From assembly GCF_000371965.1 (NCBI RefSeq), contig NZ_AQUO01000001.1:862001-926000 (forward strand): a DNA stretch of 64,000 bases, in the 5' to 3' direction. How positions within the stretch are numbered: the first letter of the stretch is position 1; each line of letters opens with the position of its first letter. Under the pieces are notes generated by a model. It worked only from the letters and a program-made list of their open reading frames with translations. It was not told where the DNA came from and searched no databases. This DNA comes from Paracoccus sp. N5 (lineage in GTDB: Bacteria; Pseudomonadota; Alphaproteobacteria; Rhodobacterales; Rhodobacteraceae). This document shows positions 41,741 to 50,420 of the stretch, in pieces. Both the position numbers and the translations under genes were made by a program.

Positions 41741-42319
41741 ATGCAGGATCTTGGCCTGAAGCCGGTGATGATCGTCGTGCTCGACGGCTTCGCCGATTGG
41801 GAAACCCCGCTGATCGCCGCTGTCGGCGGGGATTTCTACGGCCTGTCCTGCCGCCATGTCACGCCGGGCGGCGGCGATGTCCGCTCGATGGGCGGTCTGG
41901 CGGTCACCGGGCTTGCGGATGCCATGCCGCGCGCGGATGAAATCATCGTGCTTTGCGGCAGCGAGGCCTGGACCCGCCCCGATGCCCCGGATCTTTCCGC
42001 CATGCTGCGCAAGGCGCATGCGCATGGCAGCACCGTCGCGGCCATCTGCGCCGGCACGCTGGCACTGGCCCGGGCCGGGCTGCTGGCCGGCCGGGCGCAT
42101 ACCTCGAACGGGCTCGGCTTCCTGCGCCACTGGCTGCCCGACTATGCCGAGGCCGCGCATTACCGCGACCAGCCCCGCGCCGTGGCCGACGGCGGGGTCA
42201 TCACCGCGCCCGGCACCGCGCCGATCACCTTCGCCGCCGAGGTGCTGCGCGCCGCCGGCCTGCCGCAGGACAGGCTGGACGAATTCCTCGCCCTCGCCGG
42301 TGCCGAGCTGCGGCCGTGA
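41741..42319 (+). CDS. DJ-1/PfpI family protein (glutamine amidotransferase-like)
   Basis: The 192-aa protein shows the class I amidotransferase-like fold: strand VMIVVLDGFADWE (about residues 9-21), central AMPRADEIIVLCGSEAW, and the nucleophile elbow VAAICAGTLALARAGLL (Cys about residue 104), with THTSNG-type RAHTSNGLGFLRHW following. Such proteins are glyoxalases, chaperones, hydratases or regulators' amidase domains; the function here cannot be set. Its stop overlaps the monooxygenase GTG start (GTGA). Confidence 0.87.
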   Translation: MQDLGLKPVMIVVLDGFADWETPLIAAVGGDFYGLSCRHVTPGGGDVRSMGGLAVTGLADAMPRADEIIVLCGSEAWTRPDAPDLSAMLRKAHAHGSTVAAICAGTLALARAGLLAGRAHTSNGLGFLRHWLPDYAEAAHYRDQPRAVADGGVITAPGTAPITFAAEVLRAAGLPQDRLDEFLALAGAELRP

Positions 42320-43425
42320 CACGCGAGGCCACGATCATCGGCGCCGGCATCGCCGGCCTGACCGCCGCCTGCGCGCTGGCGCAGCGCGGCTTTTCCGTCA
42401 CCGTGCTGGAACGCGCCGGTGCCCTGCGCGAGGTCGGGGCCGGGCTGCAGATCTCGCCCAATGGCGTGCGCGTGCTCGAGGCGCTGGGGCTCTGGCCGCG
42501 GTTCGAGGCGATCTCGACCCGCTCCGATCGGGTCGAGCTGAACGATTCGACCGGCCGCCCGGTCGCGCGGCTGGACCTGGCGCGCCACCGGCCGCAGGAC
42601 CGCTTCCGCCTGGTGCACCGCGCCCGGCTGGTGGCGCTCTTGGAACAGGCCGCGCGCGAGGCCGGCGCCCGCATCGAGCTGGGGCACGAGGTCACCGCCC
42701 CGCCCGATGCCGCGCTGCTGATCGGCGCCGATGGGGTGAAAAGCCGGCTGCGTCCGCTGCTGAACGGCCCCGAGACGCCCTTCTTCACCGGCCAGACCGC
42801 GTGGCGGGCGCTGATCCCGGCCGAAGCCGATGCGCCGCCCATGGCGCAGGTCTTCATGGGCCCGGGCCGGCATCTGGTCAGCTATCCGCTGGGCCAGGGC
42901 CTGCGCAATATCGTCGCGGTGCTGGAGCGCCCCGACTGGCAGGACGAGGGCTGGTCGATCCCCGGCGACCCGGCCGAGCTGCGCGCCGCCTTCGCCCGGT
43001 TCGGCGGCCCGGTGCCGGGCTGGCTGGCGCGCGTCGAGCAGGTCGGGCAATGGGGCCTGTTCCGCCACCCGGTCGCGGCGCATTGGCAGGACGGAAGCCG
43101 GGCGCTGATCGGCGATGCCGCCCATCCGACGCTGCCCTTCCTCGCGCAGGGCGCGGTCATGGCGCTCGAGGACGCCTGGACCCTGGCCGCCTGCCTCGCG
43201 GCCGACCCCGACCAGCAGAGGGCGCTGGCCCGCTATGAGGCGTTGCGCCAGCCGCGCTGCCGGCGAATCGTCGAGGCCGCCAACGCCAATGCCCGCAACT
43301 ACCATCTCAAGGGCCCGACCCGCGCCGTGGCCCATGCCGGGTTGCGCGCCGTCAACCGCCTGGCCCCGACACGGCTGATCGAGCGTTTCGCCTGGCTCTA
43401 CGACCACGATCCGACGGCGCTCTGA
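42316..43425 (+). CDS. FAD-dependent aromatic-ring-type monooxygenase (salicylate hydroxylase-like)
   Basis: The 369-aa protein has the group A flavin hydroxylase motifs: TIIGAGIAGLTAACALAQRG (about residues 6-25, FAD), VGAGLQISPNGVRVLEALG (about 43-61), the DG motif ALLIGADGVKSRLRP (about 134-148) and the second FAD motif ALIGDAAHPTLPFLAQGA (about 261-278). The substrate may be aromatic, but no ring-cleavage genes are near. Start is GTG 42316, overlapping the DJ-1 stop. Confidence 0.9.
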   Translation: MTREATIIGAGIAGLTAACALAQRGFSVTVLERAGALREVGAGLQISPNGVRVLEALGLWPRFEAISTRSDRVELNDSTGRPVARLDLARHRPQDRFRLVHRARLVALLEQAAREAGARIELGHEVTAPPDAALLIGADGVKSRLRPLLNGPETPFFTGQTAWRALIPAEADAPPMAQVFMGPGRHLVSYPLGQGLRNIVAVLERPDWQDEGWSIPGDPAELRAAFARFGGPVPGWLARVEQVGQWGLFRHPVAAHWQDGSRALIGDAAHPTLPFLAQGAVMALEDAWTLAACLAADPDQQRALARYEALRQPRCRRIVEAANANARNYHLKGPTRAVAHAGLRAVNRLAPTRLIERFAWLYDHDPTAL

Positions 43426-43426
43426 T

Positions 43427-43519
43427 CTGTCCGTTTTGCAAATACCCCGGCAAGAGCGCAATCCGCGCGACGGCACGGGATCGCGCGCCGCCGCGGCCTT
43501 CTCTGTTTTCCAAATACCC
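43427..43519. repeat. Dispersed repeat, family A copies 2 and 3
   Basis: CTGTCCGTTTTGCAAATACCCC at about 43427-43446 and CCTTCTCTGTTTTCCAAATACCC at 43497-43519 are direct copies of one core separated by a GC-rich spacer. The second is identical over 23 bases to 15387-15409. They lie between the convergent monooxygenase and glmM stops, a position suited to transcription end sites. Confidence 0.75.
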
Positions 43520-43561
43520 ATGCCGACGCCGCCACGGACCGCGGCGCCGCAGGCAGGGAGT

Positions 43562-44905
43562 TCAGGCTGCCTTCTCGACCGCCGCGACGATGCCGTCGAC
43601 GACCTCGCGCAGCACGGTCTCGTCCTCGGCCTCGGCCATGACCCGGATCAAGGGCTCGGTGCCGGACTTGCGGATCAGCACCCGGCCCTGGCCGTCCAGC
43701 CGCGCCTCGGCGCGGGCGATCTCGGCCTGGACCGCCAGGGCGGACAGCGGATCGGCGCCGGCAGCATAGCGCACGTTCTTCAGCATCTGCGGCACCGGCT
43801 CGAACTGCGCCACCAGCTCCGAGGCCTGCCGGCCGCTCTCGGCCATCGCCGCCAGGAATTGCAGCCCGGCGATCAGCCCGTCGCCGGTGGTGGCGTAATC
43901 GGTCATCACGATATGGCCCGACTGCTCGCCGCCCAGGTTGAAGCCCGCGCCGCGCATGCGCTCGACGACATAGCGGTCGCCGACGGCGGTGCGCTCCAGC
44001 CGTAAGCCGCGCCCCTGCAGGAAGCGTTCGAGCCCCAGGTTCGACATCACCGTCGCGACCAGGGCACCGCCGCGCAAGCGGCCCTGCTCGGCCCAGCGGC
44101 CGGCCAGCAGCGCCATGATCTGGTCGCCGTCGGCCACCTGGCCCTTCTCGTCGATGATCATCACCCGGTCGGCGTCCCCGTCCAGGCTGATGCCGATGTC
44201 GGCGCCATGCTCCAGCACCGCCCGCGCCGCCGCCTCGGGATGGGTCGAGCCGACGCCGTCGTTGATATTGTGTCCGTTGGGCGCCACGCCCAGCGGGATC
44301 ACCTCGGCCCCCAGCTCCCACAGCACGTCCGGCGCGGCGCGATAGGCGGCACCATGGGCGCAATCGACCACGACCTTCAGCCCTTCCAGCCGCTGGCCGG
44401 CCGGGAAGGTGGTCTTGGCATATTCGACATAGCGCCCGCGGCCATCGTCGATGCGCTTGGCACGGCCGATGTTCTGCGGCTGCGCCGGGACGATCTCTCC
44501 GGCGACGATGGCCTCGATCTCGGCCTCGGCCTCGTCGGACAGCTTGAAGCCGTCGGGGCCGAAGAACTTGATGCCGTTGTCATGCGCCGGGTTGTGGCTG
44601 GCCGAGATCATGATGCCCACGTCCGCCCGCATCGAGCGGGTCAGATAGCCCACCGCCGGCGTCGGCACCGGCCCCAGCAGCAGCACGTTCATGCCCGTGC
44701 TGGTCAGCCCGGCGGTCAGCGCGTTCTCCAGCATATAGCCCGACAGCCGGGTGTCCTTGCCGATGACCACGCGGTGGTGATCCTGCCCGCCGCGGCGGAA
44801 ATAGCGCCCGGCGGCGGCGCCCAGGCGCAGCGCCATCTCGGCCGTCATCGGATGGGTATTGGCACGGCCCCTGACGCCGTCGGTGCCGAAAAGCTTCCTG
44901 CTCAT
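43562..44905 (-). CDS. glmM: Phosphoglucosamine mutase GlmM
   Basis: GlmM converts glucosamine-6-P to glucosamine-1-P for UDP-GlcNAc synthesis. The 447-aa protein starts MSRKLFGTDGVRGRAN. It has the phosphoserine loop MISASHNPAHDNGIKFFG (about residues 98-115, active Ser 102), the metal loop SLDGDADRVM (about 240-249), the sugar-binding GGEQSGHIVM (about 326) and the phosphate-binding RKSGTEPLIRVMAE near the end. The start at 44905 overlaps the folP stop (ATGA). Confidence 0.97.
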   Translation of the reverse strand: MSRKLFGTDGVRGRANTHPMTAEMALRLGAAAGRYFRRGGQDHHRVVIGKDTRLSGYMLENALTAGLTSTGMNVLLLGPVPTPAVGYLTRSMRADVGIMISASHNPAHDNGIKFFGPDGFKLSDEAEAEIEAIVAGEIVPAQPQNIGRAKRIDDGRGRYVEYAKTTFPAGQRLEGLKVVVDCAHGAAYRAAPDVLWELGAEVIPLGVAPNGHNINDGVGSTHPEAAARAVLEHGADIGISLDGDADRVMIIDEKGQVADGDQIMALLAGRWAEQGRLRGGALVATVMSNLGLERFLQGRGLRLERTAVGDRYVVERMRGAGFNLGGEQSGHIVMTDYATTGDGLIAGLQFLAAMAESGRQASELVAQFEPVPQMLKNVRYAAGADPLSALAVQAEIARAEARLDGQGRVLIRKSGTEPLIRVMAEAEDETVLREVVDGIVAAVEKAA

Positions 44906-45873
44906 GCTTCCCCCTCGGTCACGGCCCGCCACAGCGCCAGGCCCTGCCTTGTTTGTGCCACGTCATGGACGCGGTGGATTTGTATGCCCTGCGCGACCCC
45001 GGCCAGCGTCACCGCCAAGGTGCCGGGCATGCGCTCTGCCGCGACCTCGGCCCCGCCGATCGCGCCGATGAAGCGCTTGCGCGAGACGCCCAGCAGAATG
45101 GCGCAACCCAGCCCGTGATAGACGGAAATCCGCCGCAGGATGGCCAGATTATGCGCCTGGGTCTTGCCGAAACCAATGCCCGGATCGATCACGATGCGGC
45201 CAAGGGGGATTCCCGCCGAGCGCGCCCGCGCGATCCGTGCCCTGAGCGCGTCATAGACGTCCAGCAGCACATCGCCATAGGTCGGATTGTCCTGCATCGT
45301 CTCGGGCACGCCCTGGGCGTGCATGATGCAGACCGGCACGCCGGCCTCGGCCACCGCCGCCGCCATCTCGGGGTCGAAGTCGAAGCCCGAGACGTCGTTC
45401 ACCAGCCCCGCCCCCGCCGCGATGGCCGCCCGCGCCACCGCTGCCTTGCGTGTATCGACCGAGATCCCGGCCAGCCCGCGCGCTGCCGCGATCACCGGCG
45501 CAACCCGAGCGATCTCTTCGGCCACCGGCACCTCGCGCGCGCCGGGGCGGGTCGATTCGCCGCCGATGTCCAGGATCTCGGCGCCCTGCTCGGCCAGCAG
45601 CCGGGCCTGCTCGGCCCCGTCATAGCGACCGCCATCCGAGAAGCTGTCGGGCGTCGCGTTGACGATGCCCATCAGGCGCGGCCGGTCCAGGGACAGGCCC
45701 AGCAGGTCGGCGCGCGGCGCGGTCAGCGCGGCCAGCACCTCGGGCGGCGCGCTGTCCACCACGCGGGGCGCCGCGCCCCGGCGCAAAAGCTCGAATTGCG
45801 AAAAGCGCAGCCAGCCGCCGGCCAGCGGCCAGCGCCCGGTTTCGCAGGGGATTGGTCGGAAATACTCGCTCAT
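44902..45873 (-). CDS. folP: Dihydropteroate synthase FolP
   Basis: FolP condenses p-aminobenzoate with hydroxymethyl-dihydropterin diphosphate, the sulfonamide target. The 323-aa protein has GIVNATPDSFSDGG (about residues 69-82), GGESTRPGA (about 104-112), SVDTRKA, the INDVSG-like VNDVSGFDFD, CIMHAQGVPETMQ, DPGIGFGKT and GVSRKRFIG. About 55 N-terminal residues precede the barrel (ELLRRGAAPRVVDSAPPEV), seen in some proteobacterial forms. ATG 45873 follows TAGGAACACGGGG. Upstream GTG at 45915 is less likely. Confidence 0.96.
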   Translation of the reverse strand: MSEYFRPIPCETGRWPLAGGWLRFSQFELLRRGAAPRVVDSAPPEVLAALTAPRADLLGLSLDRPRLMGIVNATPDSFSDGGRYDGAEQARLLAEQGAEILDIGGESTRPGAREVPVAEEIARVAPVIAAARGLAGISVDTRKAAVARAAIAAGAGLVNDVSGFDFDPEMAAAVAEAGVPVCIMHAQGVPETMQDNPTYGDVLLDVYDALRARIARARSAGIPLGRIVIDPGIGFGKTQAHNLAILRRISVYHGLGCAILLGVSRKRFIGAIGGAEVAAERMPGTLAVTLAGVAQGIQIHRVHDVAQTRQGLALWRAVTEGEA

Positions 45874-45918
45874 CCCCGTGTTCCTACGCCGACCGGCCGG
45901 CGATTCAAGCACCAAGCG

Positions 45919-46701
45919 TCAGAGCCGCCCCGAGGCGATGGCAAAACCCGCCGGCAGCGCCGGCGGCTCGGCGCCCGCGGGCAGCGCCCAGTCCAGCCGG
46001 CTGGCGCCCAGCCGCTCGGCCAGCCAGATCGCGGCGGCATGGGGTTCGGCCGCAAGGCCCGGCACGTCGCGCAGCATCCGCGCCGGCGCCCAGACCACGG
46101 CCCGGCCCTCGGTCGCGGCCCAGTCGAGCTCGGTGCGGCTGTCGGCCACGGTCAGCCCCAGCCGTCCGGCCAAGGCCCAGGCGGCCTGGTCCAGTGCCAA
46201 GAGCGCGATCTCGCGCGCATTGCCGCCCTGCGGCAGCGGCAGGCCGGGGTCGTCGGGCACCAGCGCCACGCCGCCTTCGGGCAGCGGCGCTTCGGCGCCG
46301 TGGAAGATGACGCGGATCGGCGCCTGGATCGCCTCGGCCGCGACGCGGGCCTGGCGGCGCACCAGCGTCACCCCCAGCGCGCCCGGGATGCGGTCGAGCT
46401 TTTCCACCGCGACCCGGACCTGCGCCGCGCGCGGATGCGCCAGGATCTGCGCCGCGATCTTTTCGGCCAGCGTCTCCAGCAGGTCATAGCGGCGATCCGC
46501 CAGCCCCGCCGCCACCGCGCCGGTCAGGATGTCATAGCTGAGGATGCGGTCCACCTCGTCGTTCACGCCGACGACATGGGTGGCAAGGTCCACGTCCACG
46601 TTGAAGCGCAGCCGCTGGCGCTGGCCGCGCTCGGTCTGGAAGGCGCCGATCTCGGCCGAGACGATGTAATCGCGCAGGTGGATGCGGTCTGGCTGGTCCA
46701 T
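45919..46701 (-). CDS. folB: Dihydroneopterin aldolase FolB with an extra C-terminal domain
   Basis: FolB cleaves dihydroneopterin in folate synthesis and feeds the adjacent FolP. Residues about 1-115 are the aldolase fold: DRIHLRDYIVSAEIGAFQTERG (in pieces), LSYDILTGAVAAGLADRRYDLLETLAEKIA, and VEKLDRIPGALGVTLVR. The remaining 145 residues are not part of the usual 120-aa enzyme and show no known motif to me (EIALLALDQAAWALAGRLGL, RAVVWAPARMLRDVPGLA). ATG 46701 follows GGATAGG; ATG 46713 would add four residues. Confidence 0.88.
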   Translation of the reverse strand: MDQPDRIHLRDYIVSAEIGAFQTERGQRQRLRFNVDVDLATHVVGVNDEVDRILSYDILTGAVAAGLADRRYDLLETLAEKIAAQILAHPRAAQVRVAVEKLDRIPGALGVTLVRRQARVAAEAIQAPIRVIFHGAEAPLPEGGVALVPDDPGLPLPQGGNAREIALLALDQAAWALAGRLGLTVADSRTELDWAATEGRAVVWAPARMLRDVPGLAAEPHAAAIWLAERLGASRLDWALPAGAEPPALPAGFAIASGRL

Positions 46702-46779
46702 GCGCCTATCCATGAAAGGAAAACGGCCCCGCCGCAAGGGACGGGACCGCGCATTCCGTGGCAGATTCGCGTCAGCCCG

Positions 46780-47316
46780 TCAGTTCGAGGCCATCCGGCG
46801 ATCCGAGCGATAGAAGGTATGGCTGCCGATGCGCGTGGTCTTTTCGAACCGCTTGGTCCAGGACGGGCGCACGCCGCGGGCGTGGAAATAGGTCGCGCCG
46901 TTGGTCAGGGTGCGCGGCGCGCCGGCCAGGGCCGCCATGGCGACCTTCTGGACCCGGGCGAAGGTGCCCTTCTCGCGGATGCGGGCGCTCTTGTTATAGG
47001 TGAACTGGCCGCGCTGGTTGACCACGCCGCAGACCGATTTCGGGAAGCGCGGATGGTCGACGCGGTTCAGGATCACCTCGGCCACGGCCTGCTGGCCGGC
47101 GGTGCCTTCGCCGCGCGCCTCGAAATACAGCGCCTCGGACAGGCATTGCAGGTCGCGGGTGCTGATCTGATGGGTGCCGCTGGCGGTGCGCACGGTCTTG
47201 GTCTCATAGGCGACCTGGTGCTGGGCATCGGCCAATGCCGGAATGGCGGCCACGGGCGAAAGAAGAACGGCAACACACACGGAAACGCGCGCCAGCCATG
47301 ACATTTTGAACGACAT
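46780..47316 (-). CDS. Secreted cell-wall hydrolase (SleB/Hydrolase_2 family)
   Basis: The 178-aa protein has a signal peptide (MSFKMSWLARVSVCVAVLLS ... PALA, cleavage near residue 29). Its Hydrolase_2 domain has CLSEALYFEARGEGTAGQQA (about residues 58-77, catalytic Glu in SEALYFE) and VAEVILNRVDHPRFPKSVCGVV, ending with TYFHARGVRPSW and IGSHTFYR. These enzymes are lytic transglycosylases related to spore-cortex SleB. An internal ATG at 47304 is an alternative start. A CtrA-like half-site lies upstream. Confidence 0.87.
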   Translation of the reverse strand: MSFKMSWLARVSVCVAVLLSPVAAIPALADAQHQVAYETKTVRTASGTHQISTRDLQCLSEALYFEARGEGTAGQQAVAEVILNRVDHPRFPKSVCGVVNQRGQFTYNKSARIREKGTFARVQKVAMAALAGAPRTLTNGATYFHARGVRPSWTKRFEKTTRIGSHTFYRSDRRMASN

Positions 47317-47465
47317 GTTGGTCCTGTTTTCGGTCCGGGCCGCGCCCGGTCAGCTTCGTCGGAGAGGCCCCGCGAGGGGCCGTGTCTGACGGCTAAAGGC
47401 CCGAAACCGGGCGAGGCGGGAAAGCCCACATGCGCGTGACAGCGCAGATTCGATTGATTTTGCTG

Positions 47466-47503
47466 CATTTTGGCGGAAACCCGCCGACGCCAAAATGGTT
47501 AAC
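47466..47503. promoter_or_regulatory. Palindrome and CtrA-like half-site before the cell-wall hydrolase gene
   Basis: CATTTTGGCG (47466-47475) and CGCCAAAATG (47488-47497) are perfect arms around a 12-base spacer that itself can pair (GGCGG-AAAC-CCGCC). No T-run follows on either strand, so it is not an obvious terminator. Immediately beside it the minus strand reads TTAACCAT (47496-47503), the CtrA half-site known in alphaproteobacteria. The 216-bp gap 47317-47532 holds nothing else I can name. Confidence 0.4.
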
Positions 47504-47532
47504 GGGCGAATTCCGGCCAAAAACGGCCGATC

Positions 47533-50094
47533 TTAGGACTGCGGGTCGAACTCCGACTCGGCCGTTTCGCGCGCCATCAGAATCGACTCCTGCGCCGCCG
47601 CGAGCCGCGCCACCGGCACCCGGAAGGGCGAGCACGAGACATAGTTCACCCCGGCGCGCAGACAAAAGGCGATTGATTCGGGGTTGCCGCCATGTTCGCC
47701 GCAGACCGAGATGGTGATGCCCGGCTTGTGGCTGCGCGCACGCTCGGCGCCGATGGCCACCAGCTCGCCCACGCCGTCCTGGTCCAGGATGTGGAACGGG
47801 TCCTCGGCATAGACGCCCTGGTTGACATAGATGCCCATGAAGCGGCCGGCGTCGTCGCGCGACAGGCCATAGGTCATCTGCGTCAGGTCATTGGTGCCGA
47901 AGGACAGGAAGGCGGCGTGTTCGGCGATGTCGCCGGCGCGCAGCGCGGCGCGCGGCGTTTCCACCATGACGCCCAGGCGATAGGTGAACTCCTGCCGGGT
48001 CTCGTTCCGGACCGCGGCCGCGACGGCGTCGATGCGGGTCTTGACCAGCTCGACCTCGCGCCGGGCGCTGACCAGCGGGATCATGATCTCGGGCACCACC
48101 GGGGCGCCATTGCGGCTGGCCTCGATGGTGGCCTCGAAGATGGCGCGGGCCTGCATGTCATAGATCTCGGGCACGGTGATGCCCAGCCGCACGCCGCGCA
48201 TGCCCAGCATCGGATTGAATTCCGACAGCGCCTCGACCCGCCGGGTCACGTCCGACAGCGGCAGGTCCAGCGATTCGGCCAGTTCCCGCATGCCCTCGCG
48301 GTCATGGGGCAGGAATTCGTGCAGCGGCGGGTCGAACAGGCGGATGGTGACGGGCAGGCCGGCCATGATCTCGAACAGCGCCGCGAAATCGCCGCGCTGC
48401 ATCGGCAGCAGCCGTTCCAGCGACAGGCGGCGGTCCTCGGGCCGGCCGGCGAAGATCATCTCGCGCATGGCGGGCAGGCGCTCGTCGTCAAAGAACATAT
48501 GCTCGGTGCGGCACAGGCCGATGCCCTGCGCGTTGAACATGCGCGCGGTGCGGGCGTCCTCGGGCGTGTCGGCATTGGCGCGGATCCTGATGCGGCAATG
48601 CTGGTCGGCCCATTCCAGAAGCTGGCTGAAGCTGTCGTCCAGCGCCGGCTCCAGCATCTCGGCCGCGCCGGCCAGCACCTCGCCCGAGGTGCCGTCGATG
48701 GTGATCTCCTCGCCCTCGCGGAAGGTGCGGGGGCCGACCTGCATGGTGCGGGCGCGCGAGTCGATCGAGATGCCGCTGGCGCCGACGATGCAGGGCAGGC
48801 CGATACCGCGCGCGATCACGGCCGCGTGGCTGGTCATGCCGCCGCGCTCGGTCAGCACCGCGACCGCGGCATGCATGCCGCGGATGTCCTCGGGCACGGT
48901 CTCGCGCCGGACCAGCACCGCGCGCTCGCCCCGCGCCTCGGCGTCCTGGGCGCTCGCGGCGGTGAAGACGATGCGGCCGGTTGCGGCGCCGGGGCTGGCG
49001 TTGATGCCGCGGGCGATGATGTCGCGCGGCGCGCGCGGATCGACCTGGTGGTGCAAGAGGTCCGACAGCGCCCGCGGCTCGACCCGCATCACTGCCTCCT
49101 CGGCCGGGATGATGCCGTCGCGGGCCAGCGAGACCGCGATGCGCACGCTGGCGCGCGAACTGCGGCTGACCCGCACCGCGTCGATGATGGCGAGCTTGCT
49201 GTCCGAGACGACGAATTCGATCTGCATCTCCTCGCGCAGCCGCTCGCGCGCGGCGACGCCGAAGCGGATCAGCTCGGCAAAGACCTCGGGCGCGGCCTCT
49301 TCCAGCGAAGGGCCGCGCGGGTCGCGGGTCAGATACAGCGTCTCGGCGCCCTCGCCCCGGGCGCGGCCCTGGCTCTGGCCGCGGAAACGCCCGGTGATGC
49401 GCGGCATGCCGGTGACGTTGTCCACGAGCTGGATCGAGCCCGAGCCAGTGACCCCCGGCCCGATGGCCAGTGCCATGTCCTGCACCACCAGCCCCAGGGG
49501 CGCCATGGGCGGCGCGCCCTTGGCCTGGCGCAAGAGCCGCGCCGTCGGCCCGTCCCAGGCCCGCGCCATGCTGCGCAGCACCTCGGCCAGCTGCCGGGCC
49601 GGGTCCTGGGGGAATTCCTCGTCGGTCTCGGCCTCATAGGCGCGCAGCGCCGCCTCGAGCCCCTCGTCCGCGTCCGAGAACATATCGGGGTCGAGCCGCG
49701 CGACATGGATGGCATAGGATTGCACGAAGCCCAGATACAGCGCGTCGGCGGCCGCCTTGCCGCGGGTTTCGACCAGGCGGGCGTGGCAGGCGTGATTGAT
49801 GCCGACGTTCAGCACCGTGCCGGGCCCGCCCCAGGCCGGGTTCTGCGCCGAGGGCCGCACGCTGACCAGCCCGTCGGCGCGCTCGATCATCTGCGCCAGC
49901 CGGCCGCGGTCGGGCATCTGGCCGGCGGCGATGGCGCGCACCGCATCGGCCGAGAGCGCAAAGCTGGTCGGGACCGGCAGCTCCATGCGGATCAGGCGCT
50001 GCAGGCATTTCGCGCGCCAGCCGTGGCGCGCGGTCTGGATCCCCGCCGAGGGGGTGATTTCGACGATGGAGTCGGGATCGGTCAGCGCGGTCAT
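47533..50094 (-). CDS. Pyruvate phosphate dikinase-like protein with a divergent ATP-binding half
   Basis: PPDK interconverts pyruvate and PEP through a phospho-His. The 853-aa protein keeps the His domain TERGGMTSHAAVIARGIGLP (His423) and an apparently complete PEP/pyruvate barrel: GIGLCRTEHMFF (Arg529), RLFDPPLHEFLPH, NPMLGMRGVRLGI and SVCGEHGGNP (catalytic Cys). The N-terminal ATP half is unlike canonical PPDK. The GGKGANLAEM-type loop is replaced by HGWRAKCLQRL, SVRSGA-SMPGMMDT by SVRPSAQNPAWGGPGT, and the LQTR metal-ligand strand by IIDAVR. It may be inactive toward ATP or use another phosphate donor. No regulatory kinase gene is adjacent. Confidence 0.85.
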   Translation of the reverse strand: MTALTDPDSIVEITPSAGIQTARHGWRAKCLQRLIRMELPVPTSFALSADAVRAIAAGQMPDRGRLAQMIERADGLVSVRPSAQNPAWGGPGTVLNVGINHACHARLVETRGKAAADALYLGFVQSYAIHVARLDPDMFSDADEGLEAALRAYEAETDEEFPQDPARQLAEVLRSMARAWDGPTARLLRQAKGAPPMAPLGLVVQDMALAIGPGVTGSGSIQLVDNVTGMPRITGRFRGQSQGRARGEGAETLYLTRDPRGPSLEEAAPEVFAELIRFGVAARERLREEMQIEFVVSDSKLAIIDAVRVSRSSRASVRIAVSLARDGIIPAEEAVMRVEPRALSDLLHHQVDPRAPRDIIARGINASPGAATGRIVFTAASAQDAEARGERAVLVRRETVPEDIRGMHAAVAVLTERGGMTSHAAVIARGIGLPCIVGASGISIDSRARTMQVGPRTFREGEEITIDGTSGEVLAGAAEMLEPALDDSFSQLLEWADQHCRIRIRANADTPEDARTARMFNAQGIGLCRTEHMFFDDERLPAMREMIFAGRPEDRRLSLERLLPMQRGDFAALFEIMAGLPVTIRLFDPPLHEFLPHDREGMRELAESLDLPLSDVTRRVEALSEFNPMLGMRGVRLGITVPEIYDMQARAIFEATIEASRNGAPVVPEIMIPLVSARREVELVKTRIDAVAAAVRNETRQEFTYRLGVMVETPRAALRAGDIAEHAAFLSFGTNDLTQMTYGLSRDDAGRFMGIYVNQGVYAEDPFHILDQDGVGELVAIGAERARSHKPGITISVCGEHGGNPESIAFCLRAGVNYVSCSPFRVPVARLAAAQESILMARETAESEFDPQS

Positions 50095-50170
50095 GATGGC
50101 GTCACATTAGGCATGTGCCCGGCCTTGCTGCAAGTGCGAAGCGGCGGGCTGGGCCGGGGGCTCTGCCCCC

Positions 50171-50240
50171 ACGCCCGAAGGCCTCCTCGATGGAGGCCTT
50201 CGGGCGTTCCCCCGGGATATTTCCGCAAGAAAGAAGCCGG
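50171..50240. repeat. Long perfect hairpin plus dispersed repeat, family B copy 1
   Basis: ACGCCCGAAGGCCTCC (50171-50186) and GGAGGCCTTCGGGCGT (50192-50207) are perfect 16-bp arms with a 5-base loop. CCCCGGGATATTTCCGCAAG and AAAGAAGCCGG (50209-50240) follow. The second part matches the reverse complement of 57076-57109. It lies between ppdK's upstream end and tRNA-Gly. Confidence 0.8.
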
Positions 50241-50260
50241 ATCGCGCGTGGCAGGATGGA

Positions 50261-50334
50261 TGGAGCGGGTGATGGGAATCGAACCCACGTATTCAGCTTG
50301 GAAGGCTGCTGCTCTACCATTGAGCTACACCCGC
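50261..50334 (-). tRNA. tRNA-Gly (anticodon UCC)
   Basis: The minus strand reads GCGGGTGTAGCTCAATGGTA at its 5' end (from 50334). The anticodon arm CAGCC-TTCCAAG-CTG has anticodon TCC, the T arm is GGGTTCGATTCCC and the acceptor end CACCCGC. Discriminator T and CCA are encoded (50264-50261). All arms pair normally. Confidence 0.96.
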
Positions 50335-50420
50335 ATCGAGGCTTTCTATAGGCGGTGGCGGCCGGCCGCGCAAGCGTCGCGCGCTTGACGCCTTTCACGC
50401 GGCGCGGCAAGCAGGGCGTC

